Notes: generated from the sequence alone by a model not told the origin. A stretch of 49,121 bases of DNA from Acidobacteriota bacterium (GCA_963169195.1 CAUJDN010000059.1:1-49121), one strand, 5' to 3'; positions 34,139 through 42,282 are shown, counted from the first letter of the stretch. Numbers and translations: made by a program.

Positions 34139-35103
34139 ACGAGGCCCAGGTCAAGGCGCTGCTGCCCATGGACGCCCTGATCCAGGCGATGGAAGACGCG
34201 TTGGCGCGCTTTTCGTCGGGTGACGTCCTCCAGCCGGTCCGCACGGTCCTCACCGTGGGCCCGACGAAGGCCTTCTTCGGCGTGATGCCGGCCTACACGC
34301 CGCAACCGGCTCGCCTCGGGGCCAAGCTGGTGACGGTGTTCAACCAGAACGAGTTGCGCGGGCTGCCCTCGCACCTTGCCACGATCCTGCTGCTGGATCC
34401 CGACACCGGGGCGCTGGTCGCGCTGCTGGACGGCCGCTACGTCACCGAGGCGCGCACGGCGGCGGTGTCCGCGGTGTCGGCGCGGCACCTGGCCCGCACG
34501 AAGGCCGCCACGCTCGCCATCATCGGCTCCGGCGTGCAGGCGCGGAGTCACCTCGAGGCGATCAAGGAGGTCCGCACCCTGGACGACGTCCGCGTCTGGT
34601 CGCCGCGCCAGGCCAGCCGCGAGCGGTTCGTGGGCGAGATGGCCGCACACCTGCCCGGCAGGCTGCGCGCGGTAGACCGCCCGGAGCACGCCGTCCGTGG
34701 CGCCGACATCGTCGTGCTCGTCACCTCGTCGCCGACACCCGTCATCGAGGACGCGTGGGTCTCCCCCGGAGCGCACGTCGTCTCGGTCGGGGCGTGCCGG
34801 CCCGACCAGCGGGAGATGGATCCGGCGCTCGTCGCGCGAGCGCGCCTCTACGTGGATTCCCGCGCGGCCGCGCTCGTCGAATCAGGTGATGTCGTGATGG
34901 GCATGCGAGAGGGCCGGTTCAACGAGACCCATATCGCGGGAGAGCTGGGCCAGGTCGTGCTGAGCCGCGCACCGGGCCGGTCGGGCGACGCGGAAGTAAC
35001 CGTCTTCAAGTCGCTGGGCATGGCGGTGGAAGACGTCGTGGCGGCTGACCTGGCCCTGCGAAGGGCCATCGAGACCGGCAGCGGGGTGGAACTCTCGCTC
35101 TGA
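34114..35103 (+). CDS. Ornithine cyclodeaminase / mu-crystallin family NAD(P)H enzyme
   Basis: 329 residues starting MSQRFRLLNEAQVKALLPM within the end of the HDAC-like gene. Family motifs: 'GAKLVTVFNQNELRGLPSHLA', 'LLDGRYVTEARTAAVSAVSARHLA' and the Rossmann fingerprint 'LAIIGSGVQARSHLEAI'. Members are ornithine cyclodeaminases, alanine dehydrogenases or delta1-pyrroline-2-carboxylate / ketimine reductases. Next to a proline racemase family gene, a reductase in hydroxyproline or proline breakdown is the most economical reading, but this is inference. The 25-bp overlap indicates co-translation with the deacetylase. Confidence 0.85.
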   Translation: MSQRFRLLNEAQVKALLPMDALIQAMEDALARFSSGDVLQPVRTVLTVGPTKAFFGVMPAYTPQPARLGAKLVTVFNQNELRGLPSHLATILLLDPDTGALVALLDGRYVTEARTAAVSAVSARHLARTKAATLAIIGSGVQARSHLEAIKEVRTLDDVRVWSPRQASRERFVGEMAAHLPGRLRAVDRPEHAVRGADIVVLVTSSPTPVIEDAWVSPGAHVVSVGACRPDQREMDPALVARARLYVDSRAAALVESGDVVMGMREGRFNETHIAGELGQVVLSRAPGRSGDAEVTVFKSLGMAVEDVVAADLALRRAIETGSGVELSL

Positions 35104-35157
35104 GCCGCTCGTCAGACTGAGCGAGCAGGTCGTGGCAACGTGCCGCCTGGAGGTCCT

Positions 35158-35643
35158 ATGAAGGCTCGTCGGTGGGCGCCCATCCTCTTCGGCGTGGCTG
35201 TGTTCGTCGTCTTCGTCATCCTGGGGGCTGCCGTGTTCGGGGTGTCCTGGGTGTGGGAGCACCTGGACATCACGCCGTCCAGTGCCGCTGGCGCCGACGC
35301 CGCGTTCGACGAGGTGCGACAGCGCTACCGCGACAAGGCACCGCTGCTGGAGCTCTCCGATGCCGGCGCGCGGACCAATCGCCCTCCGGACAGTGCCGCG
35401 CGCACGACGCTGAACGCGCTGCACGTCCTCGCCTTCGACGCGGACGAAGGCCGGCTGGCCCGCTTCGACCTGCCGTTCTGGATCCTGCGCCTCAAGGAAG
35501 GCCCCATCCGGTTCGGCACGTACGCCAGCGGGCTGGACGGGCTCCGCATCTCGCTCACGGTCGCGGATCTCGAGCGCTACGGGCCGGGAATCGTCGTCGA
35601 TGCGGGCCGGGGCGACGAGCGCGCACTGCTCTGGGTGGATTGA
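35158..35643 (+). CDS. Membrane-anchored hypothetical protein
   Basis: 161 residues starting MKARRWAPILFGVAVFVVFV with a GGAGG four nt upstream of the ATG. One N-terminal membrane helix (about 8-32) followed by a soluble domain ('AAFDEVRQRYRDKAPLLELSDAG', 'RTTLNALHVLAFDADEGRLARFDLPFWILRLKEGPIRFG', 'LRISLTVADLERYGPGIVVD'). Resembles small conserved hypotheticals of acidobacteria; no function recognised. Co-directional, 54 bp after the cyclodeaminase family gene. Confidence 0.7.
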   Translation: MKARRWAPILFGVAVFVVFVILGAAVFGVSWVWEHLDITPSSAAGADAAFDEVRQRYRDKAPLLELSDAGARTNRPPDSAARTTLNALHVLAFDADEGRLARFDLPFWILRLKEGPIRFGTYASGLDGLRISLTVADLERYGPGIVVDAGRGDERALLWVD

Positions 35644-35652
35644 ACGCCGATA

Positions 35653-35721
35653 CCGGACGCCGATGGCGCAGAGGCCGCCGATGGCCGAGGCCGCAGTTCT
35701 CGGCGCCACATCGGCGTCCGG
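35653..35721. terminator. Long hairpin between convergent genes
   Basis: Perfect 13-bp arms CCGGACGCCGATG (35653-35665) and CATCGGCGTCCGG (35709-35721) enclosing 43 nt, itself GC-rich (GCCGATGGCCGAGGCCG). Sits between the convergent hypothetical gene and the MscS gene. No T-tract; probable 3'-end structure for both. Confidence 0.5.
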
Positions 35722-35729
35722 CGTCTGCG

Positions 35730-37163
35730 TCAGAGCTGCAGGAACGCCTTGATCCTGGCCAGGAGCGACTGCGGCGCGTGGGCCTGCGCGCTGGCAGCCG
35801 CGGCGGCCGTGGCTTCCGCCTGCGCCAGGCCGACGCGGCGCGCGGCCACCACCTGGCTGACGTGCTCGATCAGCCCCGGCGTGGCCCGGGCCAGTGCGCG
35901 CATGTCCGGCGCGGCAATCTCCAGCACATGGACGTCGTCGACCGCGCGCACCGTGGCCGTGCGCGGCTCGCCGGTCAGCATCGACATCTCGCCGAAGAAC
36001 CCGCCGGCGCCCACGGTGGCCACGTCCTGCCCCGAAGGCTCGAGCACGACCTTCACGGCTCCCTTCAGCACGACGAACATCGAGCTGCCCTGCTCGCCTT
36101 GCCGCACGATGGCTTCCCCTGACGCGAAGAGATGGTCTGCGGCCTCGCGGCTGAGTGACAGCCGGGCCTCGGGTGAGAGCATGGAGAAGAGGTCCACCCC
36201 GGCCAGGTGCCCGGCCGCGTCCACCACCTGCGCCTCGGTTCGGGCCGGCTGCTCCTCGCGCGAGTACTCGATCTGGATGGGCCACGGGATCTCGATGTTC
36301 TGCCGCCGGAACTCGTACCAGATGTTGGTGCGCACCTGGTCCCTGGCCTGGTTGTCGGTGGCGTAGTCCTCGATCCAGAACCGCGCGGCATAGTCCACCG
36401 ACGAGGTGCCGAAGTTCCTGAGCAGGACCTGGGACGGCGGATCCGCCATCACGAGCGGCGCGTTGGCCATGGCGCGCACGATGGCGGCCTTCACCTCGTT
36501 GGGTGGCGTCAGGTAGCTCGCTCCCACCTCCACCTCGATGCGTGTCGGCACCGTCGGCTCGGAGTAGTTGAGGATGGGATCCTTGGAAATGACGCTGTTG
36601 GGAACGATGAGGAACTCGCCGGCCTTCGTGCGCAGCTTCGTGGCCCGCCACGTCACCTCCTGCACCTGGCCCTCACTGCCCCCGATGTTGATCCAGTGCC
36701 CCACCCGGAAGGGCTTCTCGATCTGGATGGCAAGGCCCGCAAAGAAGTTTCCCAGGGTGTCCTGGAGCGCGAAGCCGACCACGACGGCGCCGACCGCGGA
36801 TGTGGCCAGCAGCTGTTCGCGCATGAGGACCGTGGCGATCACCAGAAACAGCGCGATCACCGCGACGTCCTGGACGATGGCGGGGAAACGGTCCGAGGGC
36901 CGGCTGTCGCGCCAGGGATTCACCAGCAGCGCGATCACCAGGTTGACCAGCGCCAGCACGAACGCGAGGCGAGCCACCGCGGGCATGACGGCGACGTCGC
37001 CCAGGCCCTGGGCCACGGCCAGCTCGAGGCCGATGAAACCCAGGAACAGCCAGGCGCTGAACGTCAGCCGCCCGCGCACGAAGCGGCTGCGGATCGCCGC
37101 CAGCAGCGCCAGCGTGACGAGGAGGGCAACCGGGCCAGCGAGAATCAGGTTGGAGGCGTCCAC
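35730..37163 (-). CDS. MscS-family channel with C-terminal cyclic-nucleotide-binding domain
   Basis: 477 residues. Four N-terminal membrane helices (about 7-28, 40-58, 65-82, 95-113), then the pore-lining helix and MscS core 'TSAVGAVVVGFALQDTLGNFFAGLAIQIEKPFRVGHW', a beta domain ('RTKAGEFLIVPNSVISKDPILNYS') and, from about residue 320, a cNMP domain with the phosphate-binding cassette 'GGFFGEMSMLTGEPRTATVRA', whose Arg and Glu fit cAMP/cGMP binding. This is the bacterial cyclic-nucleotide-gated (bCNG) layout. GTG start. It follows the M48 gene after 13 bp in an operon that begins with a nucleotide cyclase, so the ligand may be made locally. Confidence 0.88.
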   Translation of the reverse strand: MDASNLILAGPVALLVTLALLAAIRSRFVRGRLTFSAWLFLGFIGLELAVAQGLGDVAVMPAVARLAFVLALVNLVIALLVNPWRDSRPSDRFPAIVQDVAVIALFLVIATVLMREQLLATSAVGAVVVGFALQDTLGNFFAGLAIQIEKPFRVGHWINIGGSEGQVQEVTWRATKLRTKAGEFLIVPNSVISKDPILNYSEPTVPTRIEVEVGASYLTPPNEVKAAIVRAMANAPLVMADPPSQVLLRNFGTSSVDYAARFWIEDYATDNQARDQVRTNIWYEFRRQNIEIPWPIQIEYSREEQPARTEAQVVDAAGHLAGVDLFSMLSPEARLSLSREAADHLFASGEAIVRQGEQGSSMFVVLKGAVKVVLEPSGQDVATVGAGGFFGEMSMLTGEPRTATVRAVDDVHVLEIAAPDMRALARATPGLIEHVSQVVAARRVGLAQAEATAAAAASAQAHAPQSLLARIKAFLQL

Positions 37164-37176
37164 CGCGAGCGCAAAC

Positions 37177-38301
37177 CTACTTCAGTCCGCCTTCCTGCTT
37201 GAACGCAGCGATGTCGGCCGCCGCCACCTTGACCGGCACGGGATTCGGGTTGCCGCCACCACGCGCGTCCTTCTCGGGGTCCACGCCGCGGGCCGAGCCC
37301 GATCCGGTGACCTGCGCCTGCTGTTTCTCGCCGCCGCCCGTCGGGAGCATCCGGCTGATGCCGAACCGGCTCTTCTTCTTCGGCGCCTCTTCCTTCGGCT
37401 CCGCCTTCGCCTCGCCGCCGGTCAGGCCCGCGGACCCCGCCGCCACGGTCGCAATCTCGGTGATGGGCGTCGGCGTGTACGTGATGAACTTCCGGTAGCG
37501 ATCGGCGAGCGTCGCCGTTGACGCCATCTTCTTCGCCGCGATCTCCTTCTTGATGTTGTCGAGACGCGCGTCCATCTCGGGGTGCGACGCAAACAGGCCG
37601 CGCTTCTCCTGCGAGCCCTTGTTGCGATCCTTCAGCCGCGTGAGGAACCCGCCGAGTCCCGCGGGCGCGTACCCGATCCGGTTGGCGAGCTCGATGCCCT
37701 TCTCGTCCGACTCGTTCTCCTCCCCTCGCCCGAAGCCCTTCTCCACGATGTTGTCGTACGTGGCGGTGACGGCGCGCTCGAGGAGCCCGAAGCTGCTGGA
37801 GAGGGTCTCGGAGGCGCCCATCTGCACGGACTTGCTCTTCTGGATGGACCGGATCGTGTGCTTCTCGGTGACGTGGACGATCTCGTGGCCCAGCACGCCG
37901 GCCAGCTCCGCCTCGTCCTGGATGAGGGCGAGCGTGCCGCGGGTGATGTGCACGAACCCGCCCGGCGCCGCGAAGGCGTTCACCCCGTCGGTGTCCAGCA
38001 CGATGAACGTCCAGGGCAGCGCCGGCCGCGTGCTCGCCTGGGCCAGCGCGCCGCCGACGAGCGCGACGTAGCGGTGCACGGCCGCGTCCTGAACCACGCC
38101 GTACCGCGTGCGGATGCGCTCGCTCACCGCGGCGCCGAGCTTCTGCTCCTCCTCGTCGGTCACGTGCAGTTCCCGCAGGTCCTTGGCCGTCTTCACGGCC
38201 CCGGCGATCCGGCCGAGCTGGTCGAGCTGGTCCCCCCGGGCAGGACCCGCGGCTCCCAGCAGGAGCCAGCCCCCGACAAAGCATGCAGTTGCGCGCATCA
38301 T
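37177..38301 (-). CDS. Exported M48-family zinc metalloprotease
   Basis: 374 residues: signal peptide (MMRATACFVGGWLLLGAAGPARG), M48 domain with HEIVH (H139, E140, H143) and the downstream 'NESDEKGIELANRIGYAP' supplying the third ligand. Preceded by 'NAFAAPGGFVHITRGTLALIQDEAELAGVLG', the standard M48 approach. The C-terminus (about 300-360) is a Lys/Glu/Pro-rich low-complexity tail (EPKEEAPKKKSRFGIS). Periplasmic quality-control protease related to BepA/LoiP-type proteins. The start overlaps the cyclase stop by 4 bp and its stop is 13 bp before the channel gene. Confidence 0.87.
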   Translation of the reverse strand: MMRATACFVGGWLLLGAAGPARGDQLDQLGRIAGAVKTAKDLRELHVTDEEEQKLGAAVSERIRTRYGVVQDAAVHRYVALVGGALAQASTRPALPWTFIVLDTDGVNAFAAPGGFVHITRGTLALIQDEAELAGVLGHEIVHVTEKHTIRSIQKSKSVQMGASETLSSSFGLLERAVTATYDNIVEKGFGRGEENESDEKGIELANRIGYAPAGLGGFLTRLKDRNKGSQEKRGLFASHPEMDARLDNIKKEIAAKKMASTATLADRYRKFITYTPTPITEIATVAAGSAGLTGGEAKAEPKEEAPKKKSRFGISRMLPTGGGEKQQAQVTGSGSARGVDPEKDARGGGNPNPVPVKVAAADIAAFKQEGGLK

Positions 38302-40358
38302 GTTGGCCTGACCTCGAATATCGCCACGGGCCGGCTCTTGCCCTTCACCGTCACCGACCCCAGTGGACGGATATCATACTGCCCCTTCAGCCGGGCCCGG
38401 GTCGCCTCGCTGATGATGATCCGGGTCCCGTATTCCTTGTTCAGCGACTCGAGCCGCGCACCCAGGTTCACCGCATCCCCGATGACCGTGTAGCTCATGA
38501 TGGCGGACGACCCGATGTTGCCGGCCACCATATCGCCGGTGTTGATGCCGATGCCGATGTCCAGCCGAGGCACGCCGAACGAGGCCCACCCGGCGTTGAG
38601 CGCCTCCAGCTCCCGCACCATGGCCAGCGCCGCCTGCACCGCGTGCTCCGCGTGGTCTTCATCGTCCAGCGGCGCGCCGAAGAGCGCCATCACCATGTCG
38701 CCCACGAACTTGTCCAGGGTGCCGTGGTGCTCGAAGAGGACGTTCACCATCCGGGTGAAGTACTCGTTCAGCTGAGAGACGATGTCCTCGGGCGCACCCT
38801 TCTCGGTCAGCGCCGTGAAGCCGCGCATGTCCGAGAAGAGGACCGTCATGTGGCGCCGCGCGCCGCCAAGCCTGGCGCGCGACGGGTCCGCCATCAGCTG
38901 CTCGTAGACGTCCTTCGCGACGTAGCGGGAGAACAGCTGCTTCACCTTCCGCTTCTCCCGGCCCTCGACGAAGTATGCCCACGCCAGGTTTCCGACGAAG
39001 GCCGTTCCCATCGCCACGAGCGGCGCGGCCAGCGGCCACCAGTGCCCCACGCCGAACGACGCGACGTTGGCCCAGACCCACGCGCCCGCGAGCCCCATGG
39101 CCACGGCGCCGGTGAGCCAGGCCGAGAGCCACGCGCCCGTCGCGCCGACGGCCAGCGCCAGCCCCAGCGTGACCATCCCCCCGCGCAGGCCCGACACCGG
39201 CACGAGCGTCCGCCCGGCGCTCCAGGCGTCGATGGTGTTGGCGTGGATCTCCGCGCCGGGCATGCGACCTTCGGCGAACGGGGTCACGAACACGTCGCGC
39301 AACCCCTCGCCGGCGACGCCGACGACGACGATGCGGTCCCGGAAGGTGGTGGGCGCCACCTGCGGCGCGAAGCCCTCGAGCACCTGCTGCTGGGAATAGA
39401 ACAGGTCGTAGAAGCTGTAGGACCGGAACGTCGGCGTCCCATCCGGCTGCCGTGTCGGCCCGCGCCACGGCAGCAGCGCGCGGCAGGCGGCGGTCGGCGG
39501 GCCGTAGTAGTCGGGGACCATCTCGGTGACCAGCGGCACGCGCGTCTCGCCAATCTGCAGCACGCCGTCCCGCACGCCGACGGCATCCGTCCCCAGTCCC
39601 CGTGCCATCATCATCGCCGCCAGAGACAGTGACGGGATGACGCGCTCCGTTTCGGCCCGGCCCCCGGTTTCCGGCTCCCGCCCCGTCCCGAGCCCGGTCG
39701 AGGGACGCCCGACCCGAACGAACGGCACCACGCGCCTGAGCGGCCCATCCGCGTCGTAGACCACGAACGAATGCCCGATCGCATGCGCCGCTCCCGCCAG
39801 CGCGGGGAAGGGCGGGGTCACGTTCGGGCGGCGTTCCACGCAGCGGTCCACCGCAAACGGCCGATTGAACGCGGGCAGCCCCTCGAGGGGCGCGACGATG
39901 GTCTTCGACTCGTCAACGAGCTCGGCGCTGGCGGCTTCGGCCACGTGAATCACGTTTCCCGCGCGCGCCGTCGAGTCCACGAGCGCCTGGTCCGACTCCT
40001 CCCCGGTCCACTCGGTCTCGCCAACCATGAACGTCGAGCGGTCCGCCTCGGCAAACAGCACGTCGTACACGACCGCCCTCGCGCCGCCATCCGCGAGGTA
40101 GTCGATGAGCGCGGCGTGGACCAGTCTCGGCCACGGCCAGCGTCCCACGAGCGGCTCCATCCGTTTCAGGCTGTCATCGTCGATCTGGACGAGGACGATG
40201 GCGTCGTCCGCCGGGACTGCGGTCCCGGGGGCCGTCACGCGGATGCGCCAGTCGTACAACTTGAGCTCCGCGGTGCGAAGCAGCGGGGTAAGTCCGAGGA
40301 GAAGCGCCAGGACGGCCGCCGCGAGGCCGAAGGCGGCGCCTATCAGCAGGCGGCGCAT
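38298..40358 (-). CDS. CHASE2-domain class III adenylate/guanylate cyclase
   Basis: 686 residues: N-terminal helix (about 3-24), periplasmic CHASE2 sensor (about 30-330, 'LKLYDWRIRV', 'VVYDVLFAEAD', 'DRIVVVGVAGEGLRDVFVTPF'), three membrane helices (about 345-430), and a cyclase domain. Catalytic elements: metal Asp in 'TVLFSDMRGFTALTEK', 'GTLDKFVGDMVMALFGAP' (Lys and second metal Asp) and 'MSYTVIGDAVNLGARLESLNKEYG' with the Asn and Arg for transition-state binding. Lys plus Thr at the base-selecting sites favour ATP. CHASE2 contains an unusual insert, 'STGLGTGREPETGGRAETER', encoded by repeat-like DNA. It starts the operon with the M48 protease and the MscS-cNMP channel. Confidence 0.9.
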   Translation of the reverse strand: MRRLLIGAAFGLAAAVLALLLGLTPLLRTAELKLYDWRIRVTAPGTAVPADDAIVLVQIDDDSLKRMEPLVGRWPWPRLVHAALIDYLADGGARAVVYDVLFAEADRSTFMVGETEWTGEESDQALVDSTARAGNVIHVAEAASAELVDESKTIVAPLEGLPAFNRPFAVDRCVERRPNVTPPFPALAGAAHAIGHSFVVYDADGPLRRVVPFVRVGRPSTGLGTGREPETGGRAETERVIPSLSLAAMMMARGLGTDAVGVRDGVLQIGETRVPLVTEMVPDYYGPPTAACRALLPWRGPTRQPDGTPTFRSYSFYDLFYSQQQVLEGFAPQVAPTTFRDRIVVVGVAGEGLRDVFVTPFAEGRMPGAEIHANTIDAWSAGRTLVPVSGLRGGMVTLGLALAVGATGAWLSAWLTGAVAMGLAGAWVWANVASFGVGHWWPLAAPLVAMGTAFVGNLAWAYFVEGREKRKVKQLFSRYVAKDVYEQLMADPSRARLGGARRHMTVLFSDMRGFTALTEKGAPEDIVSQLNEYFTRMVNVLFEHHGTLDKFVGDMVMALFGAPLDDEDHAEHAVQAALAMVRELEALNAGWASFGVPRLDIGIGINTGDMVAGNIGSSAIMSYTVIGDAVNLGARLESLNKEYGTRIIISEATRARLKGQYDIRPLGSVTVKGKSRPVAIFEVRPT

Positions 40359-40488
40359 GCGGAGTGCAGCGTTTCAAGTTTTCGCCGCCCAGTCAACTGG
40401 TGGCCACGAGGACACGACCCCGCGCGAACGACTCGACGCACGACACGAACAGCGCCGGACCGGATGACGGAAGACCGTGGGAAAGGGG

Positions 40489-40563
40489 TGGTACCGGTAC
40501 GGGGATTCGAACCCCGGTTTGATGGCTGAGAACCACCCGTCCTGACCCCTAGACGATACCGGC
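40489..40563 (-). tRNA. tRNA-Glu (anticodon CTC), CCA encoded
   Basis: Folds as a standard cloverleaf: acceptor GCCGGTA / TACCGGT (one G-U pair), D arm GTCTAGGGGTCAGGAC, anticodon arm GGTGG-TTCTCAG-CCATC with CTC at 34-36, T arm CGGGG-TTCGAAT-CCCCG, discriminator A and an encoded CCA at 40491-40489. It reads GAG, the most common Glu codon in this GC-rich DNA. Confidence 0.95.
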
Positions 40564-40628
40564 ACTCGGGGGCAACGAACCTCCAATGTTACCGGGGCAT
40601 CGCGGCCCGGTCAAGGCCGGGCGGATGC

Positions 40629-40634
40629 CATAAT
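40629..40634 (+). promoter_or_regulatory. -10 element upstream of the haem O synthase gene
   Basis: CATAAT followed by 6 nt and an ATG that opens a very short ORF, the same spacing as the leaderless genes of this window. Likely promoter of the haem O synthase transcript. Confidence 0.45.
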
Positions 40635-40640
40635 GGCGGG

Positions 40641-40676
40641 ATGCGCCCGCGTACGGTGGCCTGCGGCGTCGCATGA
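40641..40676 (+). CDS. Possible leaderless 11-codon leader peptide upstream of haem O synthase
   Basis: ATG at 40641 reads MRPRTVACGVA then TGA, and its stop overlaps a second tiny ORF (40673-40705, MSGWARWSAR, in frame with the downstream gene but stopped by TGA). If transcription starts at 40641 these would be translated first and could influence the gene at 40730. No conservation evidence available. Confidence 0.25.
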   Translation: MRPRTVACGVA

Positions 40677-40729
40677 GCGGCTGGGCGCGCTGGAGCGCCA
40701 GGTGACCGTCGGGACGAAGGAATCGACAG

Positions 40730-41653
40730 ATGTCGTCTTCACCTTCACACGCTGAGGTTCCGGCGGACGCGACGGTGGGCGCGCGCGAGGCCACGCGCTC
40801 GCGCGGGTCCGACTTCCTCGCCCTCACGAAGCCGCGCCTGAACTTCCTGGTGCTGTTGACCACGGCCGCCGCCTACCGCCTGGGTGTTCAGGACGGCACC
40901 CCGGCCCTGACGATGATGCACACGCTGGTGGGGACGGCGCTGGTGGCGGGCGGCGCCTCCGCGCTCAACCAGGTGTGGGAGCGCGATTCCGACAGGCTCA
41001 TGCGCCGCACGCGGACCCGTCCGCTGCCGGACGCCCGGCTCGAGCCCGCGCAGGCGCGCTCCTTCGGGTGGACGCTCAGCCTCCTGGGCCTGGCCGAGCT
41101 CGCGGTGTTCGTCAACGTGCTGTCGAGCCTCGTCGCGCTCGTCACGCTGGCCAGCTACATCTGGTTCTACACGCCCCTCAAGTTCCGCACGTCGCTCTCG
41201 ACCATCGTCGGGGCGCTGCCCGGCGCGCTGCCGGCGGTCATCGGCTGGAGCGCAGCCACCAACGAGCTGTCGATGGGAGGCTGGGTGCTCTTCGGCATCG
41301 TCTTCATGTGGCAGATGCCGCACTTCCTGGCCATCGCGTGGATGTACCGCGACGAGTACGCACGCGCCGGCATCCAGTTGCTGCCCGTCATCCAGCCCGA
41401 CGGCGGGTCCACGGGCCGGCAGGCCGTGCTCTATACGGCGGGCCTCATCCCCATCACCCTGATGCCCACGCTGATGGGCCTGGCGTCTCCGTACTACCTG
41501 GCCGGCGCCATCGTCCTGGGCGCCATCCTGATGGTCTTCAGCCTGGAGTTCGCCGTCATGCGCACCAACGACGCGGCGCGACGGCTGTTCCTCGCGTCGA
41601 TTCTCTACCTGCCCATGCTGTGGGGGCTGCTGGTGTGGGATCACGTACGGTAG
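40730..41653 (+). CDS. ctaB: Protohaem IX farnesyltransferase (haem O synthase)
   Basis: 307 residues of the UbiA prenyltransferase superfamily with about nine membrane helices. Both metal/diphosphate motifs are present: 'ALNQVWERDSDRLMRRTRTRPLP' (N-x3-D-x3-D) and 'WMYRDEYARAGIQLLP' (Y-R-D-x-Y). It farnesylates haem B to haem O for haem-copper oxidases at the inner membrane. GAAGGA lies about 8 nt before the ATG. It is followed after a repeat tract by a DUF420 gene, another oxidase-assembly-type protein; the oxidase subunits themselves are not in the window. Confidence 0.93.
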   Translation: MSSSPSHAEVPADATVGAREATRSRGSDFLALTKPRLNFLVLLTTAAAYRLGVQDGTPALTMMHTLVGTALVAGGASALNQVWERDSDRLMRRTRTRPLPDARLEPAQARSFGWTLSLLGLAELAVFVNVLSSLVALVTLASYIWFYTPLKFRTSLSTIVGALPGALPAVIGWSAATNELSMGGWVLFGIVFMWQMPHFLAIAWMYRDEYARAGIQLLPVIQPDGGSTGRQAVLYTAGLIPITLMPTLMGLASPYYLAGAIVLGAILMVFSLEFAVMRTNDAARRLFLASILYLPMLWGLLVWDHVR

Positions 41654-41701
41654 GGGTGCAAGGGTGCACGGGCGCCGGGGGTGGCGAGCCCCCAAGACCT
41701 C

Positions 41702-41771
41702 AAGTCCCAAGTCCCAAGTCCCAAGCCCCAAGCCCCAAGCCCCAAGCCCCAAGCCCCAAGCCCCAAGCCCC
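41702..41771. repeat. Perfect 7-bp tandem repeat (AAGTCCC x3, AAGCCCC x7)
   Basis: Ten uninterrupted 7-bp units, 70 bp in all, starting 49 bp after the haem O synthase stop and ending 9 bp before the DUF420 start codon. The unit length is not a multiple of three and all frames through it are artefacts. Confidence 0.95.
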
Positions 41772-41780
41772 AGACCCCCG

Positions 41781-42194
41781 ATGTCCGTCACCGATCTGCC
41801 CGCTCTCAACGCGTCGCTGAATGCCCTGGCCACGGTCTTCATGGTCACGGGATGGTTGTTCATTCGCCGGCAGCGGCGGGACGCGCACCGCGCGTGCATG
41901 CTTGCCGCGTGCGCTGCGTCCGCGGCGTTCCTGGCCTCATATCTCGTCTACCACTACAACGTCGGCTCGGTGCCCTTCCAGAAGCGGGGGCTCATCCGCA
42001 CGGTCTATCTTTCCATCCTGTTCACGCACATCGTGCTGGCGGCGGCCATCGTGCCGTTGGTGTTTCTCACGCTTTCCCGCGCCCTCAGCCAGCGCTTCGA
42101 TCGCCACCGCCGCATCGCGCGGTGGACGCTGCCGCTGTGGCTCTACGTCTCGGTGACGGGGGTGGTGATCTACGTGATGCTGTACAGGATGTAG
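41781..42194 (+). CDS. DUF420 membrane protein, probable cytochrome oxidase assembly factor
   Basis: 137 residues, four membrane helices. Family motifs with histidines: 'LASYLVYHYNVGSVPFQ', 'LSILFTHIVLAAAIVPLVFLTL' and 'RFDRHRRIARWTLPLWLYVSVTGVVIYVMLY'. DUF420 proteins (CtaM in Gram-positives) are needed for maturation of aa3-type oxidases, in line with the haem O synthase gene just upstream. Start ATG 41781; the frame can be extended upstream only through the tandem repeat, which is rejected. No good ribosome site: the repeat reaches almost to the start codon. Confidence 0.82.
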   Translation: MSVTDLPALNASLNALATVFMVTGWLFIRRQRRDAHRACMLAACAASAAFLASYLVYHYNVGSVPFQKRGLIRTVYLSILFTHIVLAAAIVPLVFLTLSRALSQRFDRHRRIARWTLPLWLYVSVTGVVIYVMLYRM

Positions 42195-42195
42195 G

Positions 42196-42231
42196 CGCGC
42201 CTTCGGCGCGTGGGCGGCGCATCGCGCCGCC
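42196..42231. terminator. Two tandem GC hairpins between convergent genes
   Basis: CGCGCC-TTC-GGCGCG (42196-42210) and GGCGGCGC-ATC-GCGCCGCC (42213-42231), immediately after the DUF420 stop. No T-tract. Likely bidirectional 3'-end structures for DUF420 and the facing fusion gene. Confidence 0.5.
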
Positions 42232-42282
42232 TGCCGAGCCGCACGGCGGCGAGGCCCACGCGACGCCGCAGACGGCGCGCCA

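Noticed and set aside
41702..41771. CRISPR-like array
   Set aside because: Units are 7 bp in direct tandem with no spacers; no cas genes.
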